This document shows positions 1-8,381 of a stretch of 42,182 nucleotides of DNA, one piece after another; the stretch's first letter is position 1; every line of letters begins with the position of its first letter. The translations under genes and the position numbers were made by a program. The notes below the pieces were generated by a model that was not told where the DNA came from, ran no database searches, and was given only the letters and a program-made list of their open reading frames with translations. This DNA is from an uncultured Microbulbifer sp. (GTDB lineage: Bacteria; Pseudomonadota; Gammaproteobacteria; Pseudomonadales; Cellvibrionaceae). The stretch lies in contig NZ_CAJXKH010000021.1 of the NCBI RefSeq assembly GCF_913055755.1, forward strand, positions 1 through 42,182, read 5' to 3'.

Positions 1-410
1 TGGACCTGGATTCCATCGACCTGGGAGATCTGGAGCTGGGCGATGACCTGGCTGCGGGTGGCTCTGCGGATATGGCGCAGGCCAGCGAGGCCGAAGCGGA
101 CCTGGATTTCGACCTGGCGGTGGAAGAAGAACCCGCGGCTGCGCAGCCGGTTTCCGAACCCGCGGCAGCGCAGGGCGCTGAAGAAGGGGCGGAGTTTGAG
201 GACCTGGGATTCAACCTGGAAAGCGATCTCGATTCCGAACTGAACCTGCTGGAAGGTAGTGACGAAGTCAGTACCAAGCTGGAACTGGCCCAGGCCTATC
301 TGGATATGGGTGACAAAGACGGCGCCCGTGAAATCCTTGGTGAAGTGGTCGATGAGGCCGCCGGTGAACAGCAACAGCGGGCCAGGGATATGCTCGAGCG
401 CATGGCCTGA
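1..410 (+). CDS. fimV: FimV C-terminal part (5' truncated by window edge)
   Basis: The reading frame is open from base 3 and ends with TGA at 408-410. The visible 135 or so residues are very acidic (runs of Asp, Glu, Leu and Ala), followed by a compact C-terminal motif STKLELAQAYLDMGD and then GAREILGEV, which is the conserved C-terminal TPR-like helix pair of FimV. FimV is a large inner-membrane/peptidoglycan-binding polar hub protein needed in Pseudomonas for type IV pilus assembly, twitching and polar localisation. The LysM and membrane part lies outside the window. Position directly upstream of truA matches the Pseudomonas fimV-truA order, which supports the name. A strong terminator follows the stop, so it is probably transcribed separately from truA. 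Confidence 0.85.
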   Translation, partial: DLDSIDLGDLELGDDLAAGGSADMAQASEAEADLDFDLAVEEEPAAAQPVSEPAAAQGAEEGAEFEDLGFNLESDLDSELNLLEGSDEVSTKLELAQAYLDMGDKDGAREILGEVVDEAAGEQQQRARDMLERMA

Positions 411-440
411 TATTTCCCAGCTGTCTACAACAACACTTTT

Positions 441-472
441 GACCCCGCATAACTGCGGGGTCTTTTCTTTTC
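441..472 (+). terminator. Rho-independent terminator after fimV
   Basis: Perfect 9-bp stem GACCCCGCA (441-449) / TGCGGGGTC (454-462) with a 4-nt loop TAAC, followed at once by a T-rich tract TTTTCTTTT. It sits 30 bp past the fimV stop codon and is a textbook intrinsic terminator that separates fimV from truA. Confidence 0.9.
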
Positions 473-514
473 TGGCGCTGGCTCTCTAAGCTTGTTGGGG
501 AGCTTTTTAGTTGT

Positions 515-1417
515 ATGCCAGATGAATCTGCGACATCCATGAAAAAGTACGAATACAAACCCAACGGAGAAGTACCGCCGGGAGAGACCCTGCCCGAAGG
601 GCTGCGGCGGGTGGCGCTCGGTGTGGAATATTGCGGTACCCGTATGCGGGGGTTCCAGAAGCAGAAGCACGATCGCCTCACCGTACAGGAAACCCTGGAA
701 CAGGCTCTGTCCAGAGTGGCGGCGGAACCGGTGACGCTGGTGTGTGCGGGGCGCACCGACGCCGGGGTGCACGCCACCGGTCAGGTGATTCATTTTGATA
801 CCCGCGCGGCGCGCCCCACCAAGGCGTGGGTCCAGGGGGTCAATACACAGATGCCCTTCGACGTGCGCGTGCACTGGGCACAGGAAGTGCCGCCCCAGTT
901 TCACGCACGCTTTTCCGCGCAGCGTCGCACCTACCGCTACCTGATTCACAGTGCGCCCACCCGTTCCGCCCAGGCCGCCAGCGAGGTGACCTGGACCGAG
1001 CGCCATCTCGATCTCGATGCCATGCGTGCCGGCGCGGCACACCTGATCGGCGAACATGACTTCAGCAGTTTTCGCGCGGCCCAGTGCCAGGCGAAGTCGC
1101 CGGTGCGGCGCCTGATCCAGCTGGATATTGGCCGGGTAGGGCAGTTGATCGTGCTGGAAGTGAGCGCCACCGCTTTCCTGCACCACATGGTGCGTAATAT
1201 CGCCGGAGTATTGATGGCGGTCGCCCGCGGTGATCACCCGCCGGAATGGGTGGGTGACGTACTGGCGGCGCGGGATCGCAGCGCGGCCAGTGTTACCGCG
1301 CCGCCGCATGGTCTCTATCTGGTCGACGTTCAGTACCCGGAAAGCATTGTGTTGCCGCAAACGGAGCCGGGCCCGTTGCTGGTGCCGCTGCCCCTGGGGG
1401 GCGTGGGGCGGGGTTGA
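515..1417 (+). CDS. truA: tRNA pseudouridine(38-40) synthase TruA
   Basis: TruA converts U38-U40 of the tRNA anticodon arm to pseudouridine. The hallmark motif AGRTDAGVHA is at residues 78-87, with the catalytic nucleophile Asp at residue 82. Other family blocks are visible: RRTYRYLI after the active-site half and HHMVRNIAG near residues 226-234. The length of 300 aa is slightly longer than the usual 260-270 because of an N-terminal extension of about 30 residues. ATG 515 has GGGGAG upstream at a rather long spacing. An internal ATG at 539 (MKKYEYK) is a possible alternative start. The gene precedes trpF, as in Pseudomonas and Xanthomonas. Confidence 0.95.
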   Translation: MPDESATSMKKYEYKPNGEVPPGETLPEGLRRVALGVEYCGTRMRGFQKQKHDRLTVQETLEQALSRVAAEPVTLVCAGRTDAGVHATGQVIHFDTRAARPTKAWVQGVNTQMPFDVRVHWAQEVPPQFHARFSAQRRTYRYLIHSAPTRSAQAASEVTWTERHLDLDAMRAGAAHLIGEHDFSSFRAAQCQAKSPVRRLIQLDIGRVGQLIVLEVSATAFLHHMVRNIAGVLMAVARGDHPPEWVGDVLAARDRSAASVTAPPHGLYLVDVQYPESIVLPQTEPGPLLVPLPLGGVGRG

Positions 1418-1588
1418 GTCGCGACAGCGGCGAGGCCGCCGACTGCTGCGTTTCGTCAGCTTCGTCTATCTGCTAGTATCGCGGGCTCTCTGATCATCTC
1501 TGCTGTCGGGATCCCGGATTGCCGGCGCCCCGGTTGTGGAGGCCTGCCCGGTAGTTGCAGTGGCCGGCAAACCAGCGGTTGAAGGATT

Positions 1589-2236
1589 ATGCGCGTAAAA
1601 ATCTGCGGAATTACCCGAGTCGAAGACGCCCTGCTGGCGGTAGAGGCCGGTGCAGATGCGCTCGGTCTGGTGTTTTACCCTCCCAGCCCGCGCAATGTTT
1701 CCCCCGAGCAGGCAGTGGAAATTGCCCGCGCGGTGTCCCCGTTTGTGGTGCTGACCGGCCTGTTTGTGGATGCGCACCCACAACAGGTGGAGCAGGTGCT
1801 GGGGCAGGTGCCGCTGAACCTGCTGCAGTTTCACGGCAGCGAAACCGCCCCCTATTGCCGCCAGTTCCACCGCCCCTATATCAAGGCCCTGCGCATGAAG
1901 CCGGAGCTGGATCCGCTGGAGGCAATGGCAGCCTACGCCGATGCCCGTGGCGTTTTGCTGGACGCCTACCGCCCCGGGGTGCCCGGGGGCACCGGCGATA
2001 CCTTCGACTGGCAGCGGGTGCCGCAGGGCGTTGATCGCCAGATTGTACTCGCCGGAGGGCTTACCCCGGACAATGTTGCACAGGCTGTGCGCAGCGCGCG
2101 GCCGGATGCGGTGGATGTCAGTGGTGGTGTCGAATCCGCGCCGGGGAAAAAAGACCCGCAAAAGGTGCGCGCATTCATCCGTGCGGCGCGCTCGGTAGCC
2201 GCGGAACAGAATTTACACAAGGAGTTTGAGCAGTGA
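1589..2236 (+). CDS. trpF: N-(5'-phosphoribosyl)anthranilate isomerase
   Basis: TrpF carries out the Amadori rearrangement of phosphoribosyl-anthranilate to CdRP in tryptophan synthesis. It is a single-domain TIM barrel of 215 aa. The N-terminal strand MRVKICGIT contains the catalytic base Cys6. The catalytic acid is Asp125 in LLDAYRPG. Phosphate-binding loops are recognisable (PGGTGDTF at about 131-138 and SGGVE near residue 181). ATG 1589 follows GAAGGA at good distance. Its stop overlaps the GTG start of trpB by 4 bases (GTGA), so the two are translationally coupled. A 171-bp gap separates it from truA. Confidence 0.97.
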   Translation: MRVKICGITRVEDALLAVEAGADALGLVFYPPSPRNVSPEQAVEIARAVSPFVVLTGLFVDAHPQQVEQVLGQVPLNLLQFHGSETAPYCRQFHRPYIKALRMKPELDPLEAMAAYADARGVLLDAYRPGVPGGTGDTFDWQRVPQGVDRQIVLAGGLTPDNVAQAVRSARPDAVDVSGGVESAPGKKDPQKVRAFIRAARSVAAEQNLHKEFEQ

Positions 2237-3453
2237 GTAAACCTTCTTCGCCGATCGATTACGGTGCCTACCCGGATGCCCGCGGGCACTTCGGGCAGTT
2301 CGGTGGCCGCTTTGTTTCCGAGACTCTGATCAGTGCCCTCGACGAACTGCAGGCAATGTATGCGCGCCTGAAAGACGACCCGGAATTCCTCGCCGCATTT
2401 GATTACGACTTGGCCCACTATGTCGGCCGCCCGTCACCTTTGTATCTGGCGGAGCGATTGACAGCGGAGGCCGGCGGTGCCCGCATCTGGCTCAAGCGTG
2501 AAGACCTCAATCACACCGGCGCGCACAAGGTGAACAACACCGTGGGCCAGGCCCTGCTGGCCAAGCACAGCGGCAAGAGCCGGGTAATTGCAGAGACCGG
2601 TGCCGGCCAGCACGGCGTGGCTACCGCCACCGTCGCTGCCCGCCTGGGCCTGAAGTGCGCCGTTTACATGGGGGCCGAAGACGTAAAACGGCAGTCGCCA
2701 AATGTGTACCGCATGAAGCTGCTGGGCGCGGAGGTAATTCCGGTAGAGTCCGGCTCCAAGACGCTGAAAGATGCGATGAACGAAGCCATGCGCGACTGGG
2801 TAACCAATGTGGATGACACCTTCTACATTATCGGTACCGTCGCCGGCCCGCATCCGTATCCGCAGCTGGTGCGGGACTTCAACTCGGTGATCGGCCGCGA
2901 GGCCCGCCGCCAGAGCCTGGAGGAGTTCGGCCAATTGCCGGACGCGCTGGTTGCCTGTGTCGGCGGCGGCTCCAATGCCATCGGCCTGTTCCATCCGTTC
3001 CTCGGCGACGAGTCGGTGAAAATGTATGGCGTGGAAGCTGGCGGCGACGGCCTGGAAACCGGCCGCCACGCGGCTCCGCTGAACGACGGCGTGCCGGGCG
3101 TACTGCACGGCAACCGCACCTACCTGATGGAAGATGAAGACGGCCAGATTATCGAGACCCACTCGGTGTCTGCGGGTCTGGATTATCCGGGGGTAGGGCC
3201 CGAACACGCCTGGCTGAAAGACATCGGCCGGGTGGACTATGTCACCGCCAACGACGACGAAGCGCTGGCAGCCTTCCGCACCCTGACTCGCAGCGAGGGC
3301 ATCATTCCCGCGCTGGAGTCCAGCCACGCCGTGGCCTATGGCCTCAAGCTGGCGGCGAGCATGTCGCCGGAGCAGAACATTGTGGTGAACCTGTCCGGTC
3401 GCGGCGACAAGGACATTTTTACGGTAGCGGCCATTGACGGCATCGAAGTGTAA
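2233..3453 (+). CDS. trpB: Tryptophan synthase beta chain
   Basis: TrpB condenses indole with serine to form tryptophan in the alpha2-beta2 complex. The PLP-binding lysine is Lys99 in HTGAHKVNN. The substrate/PLP loop ETGAGQHG and the phosphate-binding [10 protein letters not shown] are intact, as is the C-terminal SGRGDKD. At 406 aa it has the usual length. The GTG start at 2233 overlaps the trpF stop by 4 nt and has AAGGAG at 2219-2224. It is the middle gene of a trpFBA unit. In Pseudomonas, trpBA sits elsewhere with trpI, so the linkage here resembles the Xanthomonas or betaproteobacterial type. Confidence 0.97.
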   Translation: MSKPSSPIDYGAYPDARGHFGQFGGRFVSETLISALDELQAMYARLKDDPEFLAAFDYDLAHYVGRPSPLYLAERLTAEAGGARIWLKREDLNHTGAHKVNNTVGQALLAKHSGKSRVIAETGAGQHGVATATVAARLGLKCAVYMGAEDVKRQSPNVYRMKLLGAEVIPVESGSKTLKDAMNEAMRDWVTNVDDTFYIIGTVAGPHPYPQLVRDFNSVIGREARRQSLEEFGQLPDALVACVGGGSNAIGLFHPFLGDESVKMYGVEAGGDGLETGRHAAPLNDGVPGVLHGNRTYLMEDEDGQIIETHSVSAGLDYPGVGPEHAWLKDIGRVDYVTANDDEALAAFRTLTRSEGIIPALESSHAVAYGLKLAASMSPEQNIVVNLSGRGDKDIFTVAAIDGIEV

Positions 3454-3464
3454 GGAGCGGCATC

Positions 3465-4277
3465 GTGACACAACAACAGAACAGAATTGACCGTCGCTTT
3501 GCCCGGCTCCGCAGCGAAGGGCGCAAGGCGCTGGTGACCTATATCGTGGCCGGCGACGGCGGTCTTGAAAACACCGTGGACCTGATGCACCAGCTGGTGG
3601 CCAGCGGCTCCGACCTGATCGAGCTGGGGGTGCCGTTTTCCGACCCGATGGCGGAGGGGCCGGTGATCCAGAAGGGGCACGAGCGCGCGCTGGCCAACAA
3701 GGCCTCTCTGCGCAAATGTCTCGCCCTGGTTAAAGAGTTTCGCAGTAAAGATGCCGATACCCCGGTAATCCTGATGGGCTATGACAATCCCATCGAGCGA
3801 ATGGGGGCAGAGGCTTTTGCAGATGGCCTGCAGGAGGCCGGGGCCGACGGCGCCCTGACCGTGGACCTGCCGGCGGAAGAGGCGGGCCCCCTGAACGAGA
3901 TGCTGGAGGCGCGCAACCTGCGCAATATTTTCCTGCTGACGCCCACCACCAGCGACGAGCGCATCGCTGAAATTACCCGGCTGGCCAGCGGCTTTGTCTA
4001 CTATGTATCTCTGAAAGGTGTCACCGGGGCAGGCCACCTGGACCTGGATTCCGTGCGCGAAAACCTCGCCCGCATCCGCCGCCATACCGACCTGCCGCTG
4101 TGTGTGGGATTCGGCATCAAGGACGGCGCCTCCGCCAAATCGGTCAGTGCCGATGGCGACGGTGCTGTGGTGGGCAGTGTGCTGGTGAGTGCGGTGGCCG
4201 AGGCGACGGATGGCGCCGCGGCCAAGGACCGGATAGGTGCCATTGTCAGTGAGATGCGCACCGCTCTGGATAGCTGA
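3465..4277 (+). CDS. trpA: Tryptophan synthase alpha chain (variant active-site acid)
   Basis: TrpA cleaves indole-3-glycerol phosphate to indole and glyceraldehyde 3-phosphate. It is a TIM barrel of 270 aa, the usual size. The catalytic Glu is Glu53 in IELGVPFSDP. The position matching the second catalytic acid (Asp60 of E. coli, in LADGP) is Glu64 here (MAEGPVIQ). The active-site loop SLKGVTGAG and the phosphate motifs VGFGIKDG and VVGSVLV are intact. The N-terminal loop is AGDGGLENT, where most homologues have GDP. GTG 3465 follows TAAGGAG, 11 bp after trpB. The substitution is conservative and the rest is well kept, so I expect an active enzyme. Confidence 0.95.
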   Translation: MTQQQNRIDRRFARLRSEGRKALVTYIVAGDGGLENTVDLMHQLVASGSDLIELGVPFSDPMAEGPVIQKGHERALANKASLRKCLALVKEFRSKDADTPVILMGYDNPIERMGAEAFADGLQEAGADGALTVDLPAEEAGPLNEMLEARNLRNIFLLTPTTSDERIAEITRLASGFVYYVSLKGVTGAGHLDLDSVRENLARIRRHTDLPLCVGFGIKDGASAKSVSADGDGAVVGSVLVSAVAEATDGAAAKDRIGAIVSEMRTALDS

Positions 4278-4303
4278 GTACAACCGTGCCTAGCCTGATG
4301 TTT

Positions 4304-4341
4304 TTGGCCAGAACGCCCTATTTGGCGGCTTGACTGGCCAA
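4304..4341 (+). other. Nested hairpin after trpA
   Basis: Perfect 8-bp inverted repeat TTGGCCAG (4304-4311) / CTGGCCAA (4334-4341). Inside it is a second short stem CGCC (4314-4317) / GGCG (4324-4327). A short T run (GTTTTTG) follows about 8 bases later, so it may end the trpFBA message imperfectly or act on the accD leader. The rest of the 220-bp trpA-accD gap is AT-richer than its surroundings and presumably holds the accD promoter, but I could not pick -35/-10 boxes with confidence. Confidence 0.4.
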
Positions 4342-4497
4342 GAGCAATGTTTTTGAAAGTGGTTTAATTCGCGGTTTCAGAATTACTGGTCACTTAATAT
4401 TTGCTTGGCTGCAGGGCGGTTTTTTCTCGCAGGTAAAAATTTGCAAGTAAATGCCCGCAACACGTAAGACGGTCACGCATCGGATATTGGAAACAGA

Positions 4498-5352
4498 ATG
4501 AGCTGGTTAGAAAGAATTGTTCCCGCGGTAATTCGCACCGAGCGCCGTGCCGGCGCGAGCAAGGTTCCGGAAGGTGTATGGAAAAAGTGCGTCAAGTGCG
4601 ACGCCCAGCTGTACCTGCCTGAGCTGGAGCGCAACCTGGAGGTATGCCCCAAGTGCGAACACCATTTCCGCATCGGCGCGCGCAAGCGTCTGGATATGTT
4701 CCTGGACGTCGAGCACCGCGAAGAGCTGGCTACCGACGTGGAGCCGGTGGATCGCCTCAAGTTCAAGGATGTTAAAAAGTACAAGGACCGCCTGACCCAG
4801 GCGCAGAAGGCCACCGGCGAGAAAGACGCGCTGGTTGCCATGCAGGGCCTGCTGGAAGGCAAGCCGCTGGTGGCGGTGGCTTTCGAGTTCGCTTTCCACG
4901 GTGGTTCCATGGGGTATGTGGTGGGTGAGAAGTTTACCCGTGCAGCCCAGCGCGCGCTGGATGAGAATATTCCGCTGGTCTGCTTCTCGGCGACCGGTGG
5001 TGCACGTATGCAGGAAGCGTTGATCTCCCTGATGCAGATGGCGAAGACCTCTGCGGTACTGGAGAAACTGCGTATGGCCGGTGTGCCGTATATCTCCATT
5101 ATGACCGACCCGGTGTACGGTGGTGTTTCCGCATCGCTGGCGCTGCTGGGGGATATCAATGCCGCGGAGCCGGGCGCCCGCGCCGGTTTTGCCGGCCCCA
5201 ATATCATCGAGCAGACCATCCGCCAGAAGCTGCCGAAGGGCTTCCAGCGCGCGGAATTCCTGCTGGAGCATGGCGCCATCGACATGATCATCCCGCGCCA
5301 CGACATGCGGAATACGGTTGGTCGCCTGCTGGGTAAGCTCACCAATAGTTGA
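4498..5352 (+). CDS. accD: Acetyl-CoA carboxylase carboxyltransferase subunit beta
   Basis: AccD, with AccA, transfers the carboxyl group from carboxybiotin to acetyl-CoA and gives malonyl-CoA, the first committed step of fatty-acid synthesis. The N-terminal four-cysteine zinc ribbon is visible: Cys31, Cys34, Cys50 and Cys53 (CVKC...CPKC). The crotonase-fold carboxyltransferase domain follows, with [21 protein letters not shown] and [13 protein letters not shown] blocks. Length is 284 aa, typical for the family. ATG 4498 begins MSWLERI, the standard family start. A gap of about 295 bp to folC contains a large palindromic element, so accD and folC may not share a message. Confidence 0.97.
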   Translation: MSWLERIVPAVIRTERRAGASKVPEGVWKKCVKCDAQLYLPELERNLEVCPKCEHHFRIGARKRLDMFLDVEHREELATDVEPVDRLKFKDVKKYKDRLTQAQKATGEKDALVAMQGLLEGKPLVAVAFEFAFHGGSMGYVVGEKFTRAAQRALDENIPLVCFSATGGARMQEALISLMQMAKTSAVLEKLRMAGVPYISIMTDPVYGGVSASLALLGDINAAEPGARAGFAGPNIIEQTIRQKLPKGFQRAEFLLEHGAIDMIIPRHDMRNTVGRLLGKLTNS

Positions 5353-5398
5353 TCTGTAGTCGCTCTGTTCACGTGGACCCGGTGGCGACCGTTGTGGC

Positions 5399-5525
5399 GG
5401 TACCGCTGCCGGGTGTGGTCTTGCGAGACACGGACTAGGCGTCCCCCCTCAACCCATCCCTGGGGGCTCTTCGAAAACATCCCTGTTTTCGAAGGTCTCG
5501 CAAGACCACCCCCGGCATCGGCACC
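5399..5525. repeat. 127-bp imperfect palindromic element (REP/MITE-like)
   Basis: The outer arms are 31 nt each (5399-5429 and 5495-5525) and pair at 28 of 31 positions, including an uninterrupted 15-bp block GTGGTCTTGCGAGAC / GTCTCGCAAGACCAC. A second perfect hairpin lies inside, CTTCGAAAACA (5469-5479) / TGTTTTCGAAG (5484-5494) with loop TCCC, directly abutting the right arm. A C5/G5 hairpin at 5443-5447 / 5462-5466 fills the other half. CATCCCTG occurs twice (5455-5462 and 5478-5485). There is no coding capacity. The form fits an intergenic REP/MITE-type element, which may also stop transcription or protect accD mRNA. I saw no obvious second copy in this window. Confidence 0.7.
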
Positions 5526-5647
5526 TTCGCGTCACGCACGAACCGGTAAGTAAGCGCTGGCGCGGTTTAAGTGCTGCTTTTCTGCTGTTTCCTCTGATGC
5601 TTCGCGACTAGAATTCCCTCCATATTTCCAAAAGTTTGAATCTCCCC

Positions 5648-6919
5648 ATGCGTGACCTTCAATCCTGGCTGGCCCGACTGGAGCAGCTGCACCCCACGGA
5701 AATTGAGCTGGGCCTCGAGCGGGTTTCCGCAGTGGCCCGCCAGCTGGATGTTACCGACCCCGCGCGGCGGGTGATTACCGTTGCCGGCACCAACGGCAAG
5801 GGCAGTTGTGTGCGCACCATGGAGGCGCTGCTGCGGGCCGGCGGCCACAGTACCGGTGCCTACAGTTCGCCACACCTGCTCGACTTCAATGAACGGGTGC
5901 GGATCGACGGCGAGGAGGTGAGCGATCAGCAGTTGATCGAGGCGTTTGCGGCGGTTGAGGCGGCGCGAGGTGAGATCAGCCTGACCTATTTCGAATTCAC
6001 CACGCTGGCGGCGTTCTGGCTGTTCAAACAGGCAGAAGTCGAGTTCGCGCTGCTGGAAGTGGGGCTGGGTGGCCGGCTCGATGCGGTCAATCTGGTGGAT
6101 GCGGATATCGCCATCATTACCAGTGTCGCAGTGGATCACGAGGCCTGGCTGGGTAGTGACCGGGAAGTGATCGGGCGGGAAAAAGCCGGCATTCTGCGGG
6201 CGGGCAAGACCTTCGTGTGTGCAGATCCACACCCGCCGGCATCGGTGGTGGATATTTCCCGTGAGCTCGACTGCGACAGCTACTACTTCGGGCACGAGTT
6301 TACACTGCAAAACCAGCACTATGAGCTCACTGCTGAACCCCGGCTGGCATTCGGTCTGCCCACCGTGCACCTGCCGCCACCCAGTGTTGCTGCGGCGATC
6401 ACTGCATTGGCGCTGGCGGGCGAGTTGCCGGGAGCGGAGGAGATTTGTGAAATTCTGGAGAGCCTGCACATGCCCGGCCGCTGCCAGCAGCTGCGCTGGC
6501 GCGAGCGGGACCTGCTGCTGGATGTGGGGCACAATCCCGCCGCGGCGGAGTACCTGGCACAGTGGCTGCGCGCCCATCCGGTAGCGGGGCGCACCCTGGC
6601 TCTGATGGCCGCCATGGGCGACAAGGATATCGCCGGGCTCGTTGCCCCGCTGTCTGAACTGGTGGATCACTGGTATCCGGCGCTGTTGCCGGGTAACGAG
6701 CGCGCGGCAGACTGCCCGCAGCTGACCGGTGGGCTGGCTGCGGCTGGGGTGGCGCCGGAGCAGGTCGGCGCGGACTGTATCCCGGTCACAGAGCGCCTGG
6801 AGCAGGTATCGCGGGAGCTGGAAGCGGGCGACAGGTTGCTTGTCTTCGGTTCTTTCTTTACCGTTGCAGCAGTACTGGGCTTTATACGAGACAACAGTGA
6901 TGGCCAGCCGGGATCCTGA
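5648..6919 (+). CDS. folC: Dihydrofolate synthase / folylpolyglutamate synthase
   Basis: FolC adds glutamate to dihydropteroate and to tetrahydrofolates using ATP. The Mur-ligase-type P-loop GTNGKGS lies at residues 47-53. The N-terminal LEQLHPTEIELGLERV matches the family, and YSSPHLLDFNERVRIDG (folate-binding loop), VGLGGRLDAVN and DVGHNPAA (C-terminal ligase domain) are all present. I chose ATG 5648 (MRDLQSWL, 423 aa), which gives the family's usual N-terminus. An in-frame TTG at 5636 would add four residues. The gene overlaps the next start by 20 bp, indicating coupling. Confidence 0.95.
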   Translation: MRDLQSWLARLEQLHPTEIELGLERVSAVARQLDVTDPARRVITVAGTNGKGSCVRTMEALLRAGGHSTGAYSSPHLLDFNERVRIDGEEVSDQQLIEAFAAVEAARGEISLTYFEFTTLAAFWLFKQAEVEFALLEVGLGGRLDAVNLVDADIAIITSVAVDHEAWLGSDREVIGREKAGILRAGKTFVCADPHPPASVVDISRELDCDSYYFGHEFTLQNQHYELTAEPRLAFGLPTVHLPPPSVAAAITALALAGELPGAEEICEILESLHMPGRCQQLRWRERDLLLDVGHNPAAAEYLAQWLRAHPVAGRTLALMAAMGDKDIAGLVAPLSELVDHWYPALLPGNERAADCPQLTGGLAAAGVAPEQVGADCIPVTERLEQVSRELEAGDRLLVFGSFFTVAAVLGFIRDNSDGQPGS

Positions 6920-7634
6920 ATCTGCCGCTTACTCCTCCGGAGCGAAATCTCCGCGCCGCCTCAATGACGGCGTAAAACAGCGTATTGTCGGCGCACTGGT
7001 GCTGGCGGCGCTGGCGGTCATCTTCCTGCCGTCCCTGTTTGACCGCGAAGGGGTGCGCTATATCGACGTGACCAGCCAGATCCCGCCGGCCCCGGATATC
7101 GAGCCTATCGTCATCGCCGAGCCGACGCCGGTCGCGGATATCGAGCCAGCGCCGCCGGTCAACGAGGTTTTCCAGCCCGAGTTTGTCGAACAGTCTGGCA
7201 CTGCGCCGGATCCCGATGCCCCCCTGAACAAGCCCGCGGAGCCGGTGGCGGAAGCGCAAGACCCGGAACCTGAAGCGCGGGCGGCGCCCAAACCGTCGCC
7301 ACAGGTCGCGGCCAAGGAAGAGATCAAAACGGCCAAGCCTGCGGCAACCGACAAGGCCGAGCCGGCCAAATCGGCGCTGGACGAATACAACCTGCCTGAG
7401 GGCTGGGTGGTGCAGGTGGGCGCGTACCGCGAGGCCGCCAGTGCCGAGCGGATGCGCGCCAAATTGCTGGATGCCGGCTTTCGCGCCTATACCCGTGCGG
7501 TAGATACCCAGAACGGCCGCCTTGTTCGGGTGTTTGTGGGCCCCAAACTGGACAAGGCGGACGCCCAGTCAGACAAGGGCAAGCTGGACAAGTTGCTGAA
7601 CGCCCAGACCCTGGTGCTGCGCTACAAAGCCTGA
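6900..7634 (+). CDS. SPOR-domain inner-membrane protein (DedD-like)
   Basis: The protein has 244 aa. A short basic cytoplasmic N-terminus is followed by one hydrophobic segment (about residues 28-46, IVGALVLAALAVIFLPSLF), a long Pro/Ala/Glu-rich periplasmic linker, and a C-terminal SPOR domain (about 167-244) beginning GWVVQVGAY. SPOR domains bind denuded septal peptidoglycan, and DedD is a division-accessory protein of this design. The position between folC and cvpA is the conserved dedD location. ATG 6900 lies inside the end of folC, with a 20-bp overlap. The exact ortholog assignment to dedD is by position and architecture only. Confidence 0.88.
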   Translation: MASRDPESAAYSSGAKSPRRLNDGVKQRIVGALVLAALAVIFLPSLFDREGVRYIDVTSQIPPAPDIEPIVIAEPTPVADIEPAPPVNEVFQPEFVEQSGTAPDPDAPLNKPAEPVAEAQDPEPEARAAPKPSPQVAAKEEIKTAKPAATDKAEPAKSALDEYNLPEGWVVQVGAYREAASAERMRAKLLDAGFRAYTRAVDTQNGRLVRVFVGPKLDKADAQSDKGKLDKLLNAQTLVLRYKA

Positions 7635-7731
7635 TCGTGCTATTGAATGCCTGTGACTGCCCGGCCTGCGATATTGGGAAGCGGGTTGGGGAGAAAGATT
7701 CCGCCTAAAGTAACTGGTTTTGGTGAACTGC

Positions 7732-7760
7732 TTCACGGGCTCCGGTCGGTAAGTTAGAAT
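7732..7760 (+). promoter_or_regulatory. Candidate sigma70 promoter for cvpA-purF
   Basis: TTCACG (7732-7737), a 17-bp spacer, then TAGAAT (7755-7760), matching 4/6 and 5/6 of the sigma70 consensus. The predicted start of transcription falls near 7767, about 36 bp before the cvpA ATG. Called by eye; no experimental support. Confidence 0.4.
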
Positions 7761-7770
7761 GCGCGCTCTT

Positions 7771-7786
7771 CGCGGCGGCCGCCGCG
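7771..7786. promoter_or_regulatory. Perfect 16-bp GC palindrome before cvpA
   Basis: CGCGGCGGCCGCCGCG reads the same on both strands. It starts just downstream of the predicted transcription start and ends 16 bp before the cvpA ATG, so it could be an operator or a stable hairpin near the ribosome-binding site. Which one cannot be told from sequence. Confidence 0.4.
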
Positions 7787-7802
7787 TAGCAGGTAGGGTT
7801 GA

Positions 7803-8300
7803 ATGAACTGGGCTGACTGGACCATCCTGGCAATTGTCGCCATTTCCACGCTGATCGGCTTGAGCCGAGGCTTCGTGCGCGAAGTCTTGTCGCTGCTTAC
7901 CTGGGTGGCGGCGTTCGTGGTGGCGATGATGTTCCGCGACCAGCTGGCGCCACTGCTCTCCAACCTCGTCGATACACCTTCACTGCAGGCCATCGCCGCC
8001 TTTGCCATCCTGTTCATTTTCACTCTGCTGGCGGGAGCCGGCCTGAATATGACCCTGTCCGCCTTTGTTGAGGCCACCGGTCTGTCCGGTACGGACCGGG
8101 TGCTGGGGATGGTATTTGGATTGTTCCGCGGCTGCATCATCGTGATGGCGCTGCTGATCTTCGCCCCGGCGCTGGCGCCGGTGAATGAGGACAACTGGTG
8201 GCAGGAATCGAATCTGATTCCGCACTTTCTAGAATTTGAGGATCGCGCGCGCGAAGCGGCTGGCGCGATCAAGGATTTCTTCGCAGGTCAATTTGACTGA
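7803..8300 (+). CDS. cvpA: CvpA family membrane protein
   Basis: A 165-aa integral membrane protein with about four hydrophobic segments and the family N-terminus NWADWTILAIV, followed by the conserved SRGFVREVLSLL stretch. CvpA was named for colicin V production and is also linked to bile-salt and envelope stress tolerance. Its molecular role is still unclear. The position directly upstream of purF is the classical arrangement and is the strongest support. The start ATG 7803 has AGGTAGGG upstream. The gap to purF is 81 bp. Confidence 0.93.
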   Translation: MNWADWTILAIVAISTLIGLSRGFVREVLSLLTWVAAFVVAMMFRDQLAPLLSNLVDTPSLQAIAAFAILFIFTLLAGAGLNMTLSAFVEATGLSGTDRVLGMVFGLFRGCIIVMALLIFAPALAPVNEDNWWQESNLIPHFLEFEDRAREAAGAIKDFFAGQFD

Positions 8301-8341
8301 TCCTCGGGCTGCGGGAGGCGGCGCCGGATCTCACTGTTATT

Positions 8342-8351
8342 GTTTCGAAAC
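8342..8351. promoter_or_regulatory. 10-bp palindrome GTTTCGAAAC before purF
   Basis: Perfect palindrome 30 bp before the purF ATG in the short cvpA-purF gap. A regulator site is possible, but palindromes of this length also arise by chance. It does not match the PurR box as I know it. Confidence 0.2.
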
Positions 8352-8381
8352 TGTCTCTATATGACTGGGGTTATCTGAAAT

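Noticed and set aside
425..1360. Long open frame of 311 codons on the minus strand opposite truA
   Set aside because: Shadow of truA produced by high GC content; no family-like sequence and the plus-strand gene is certain.
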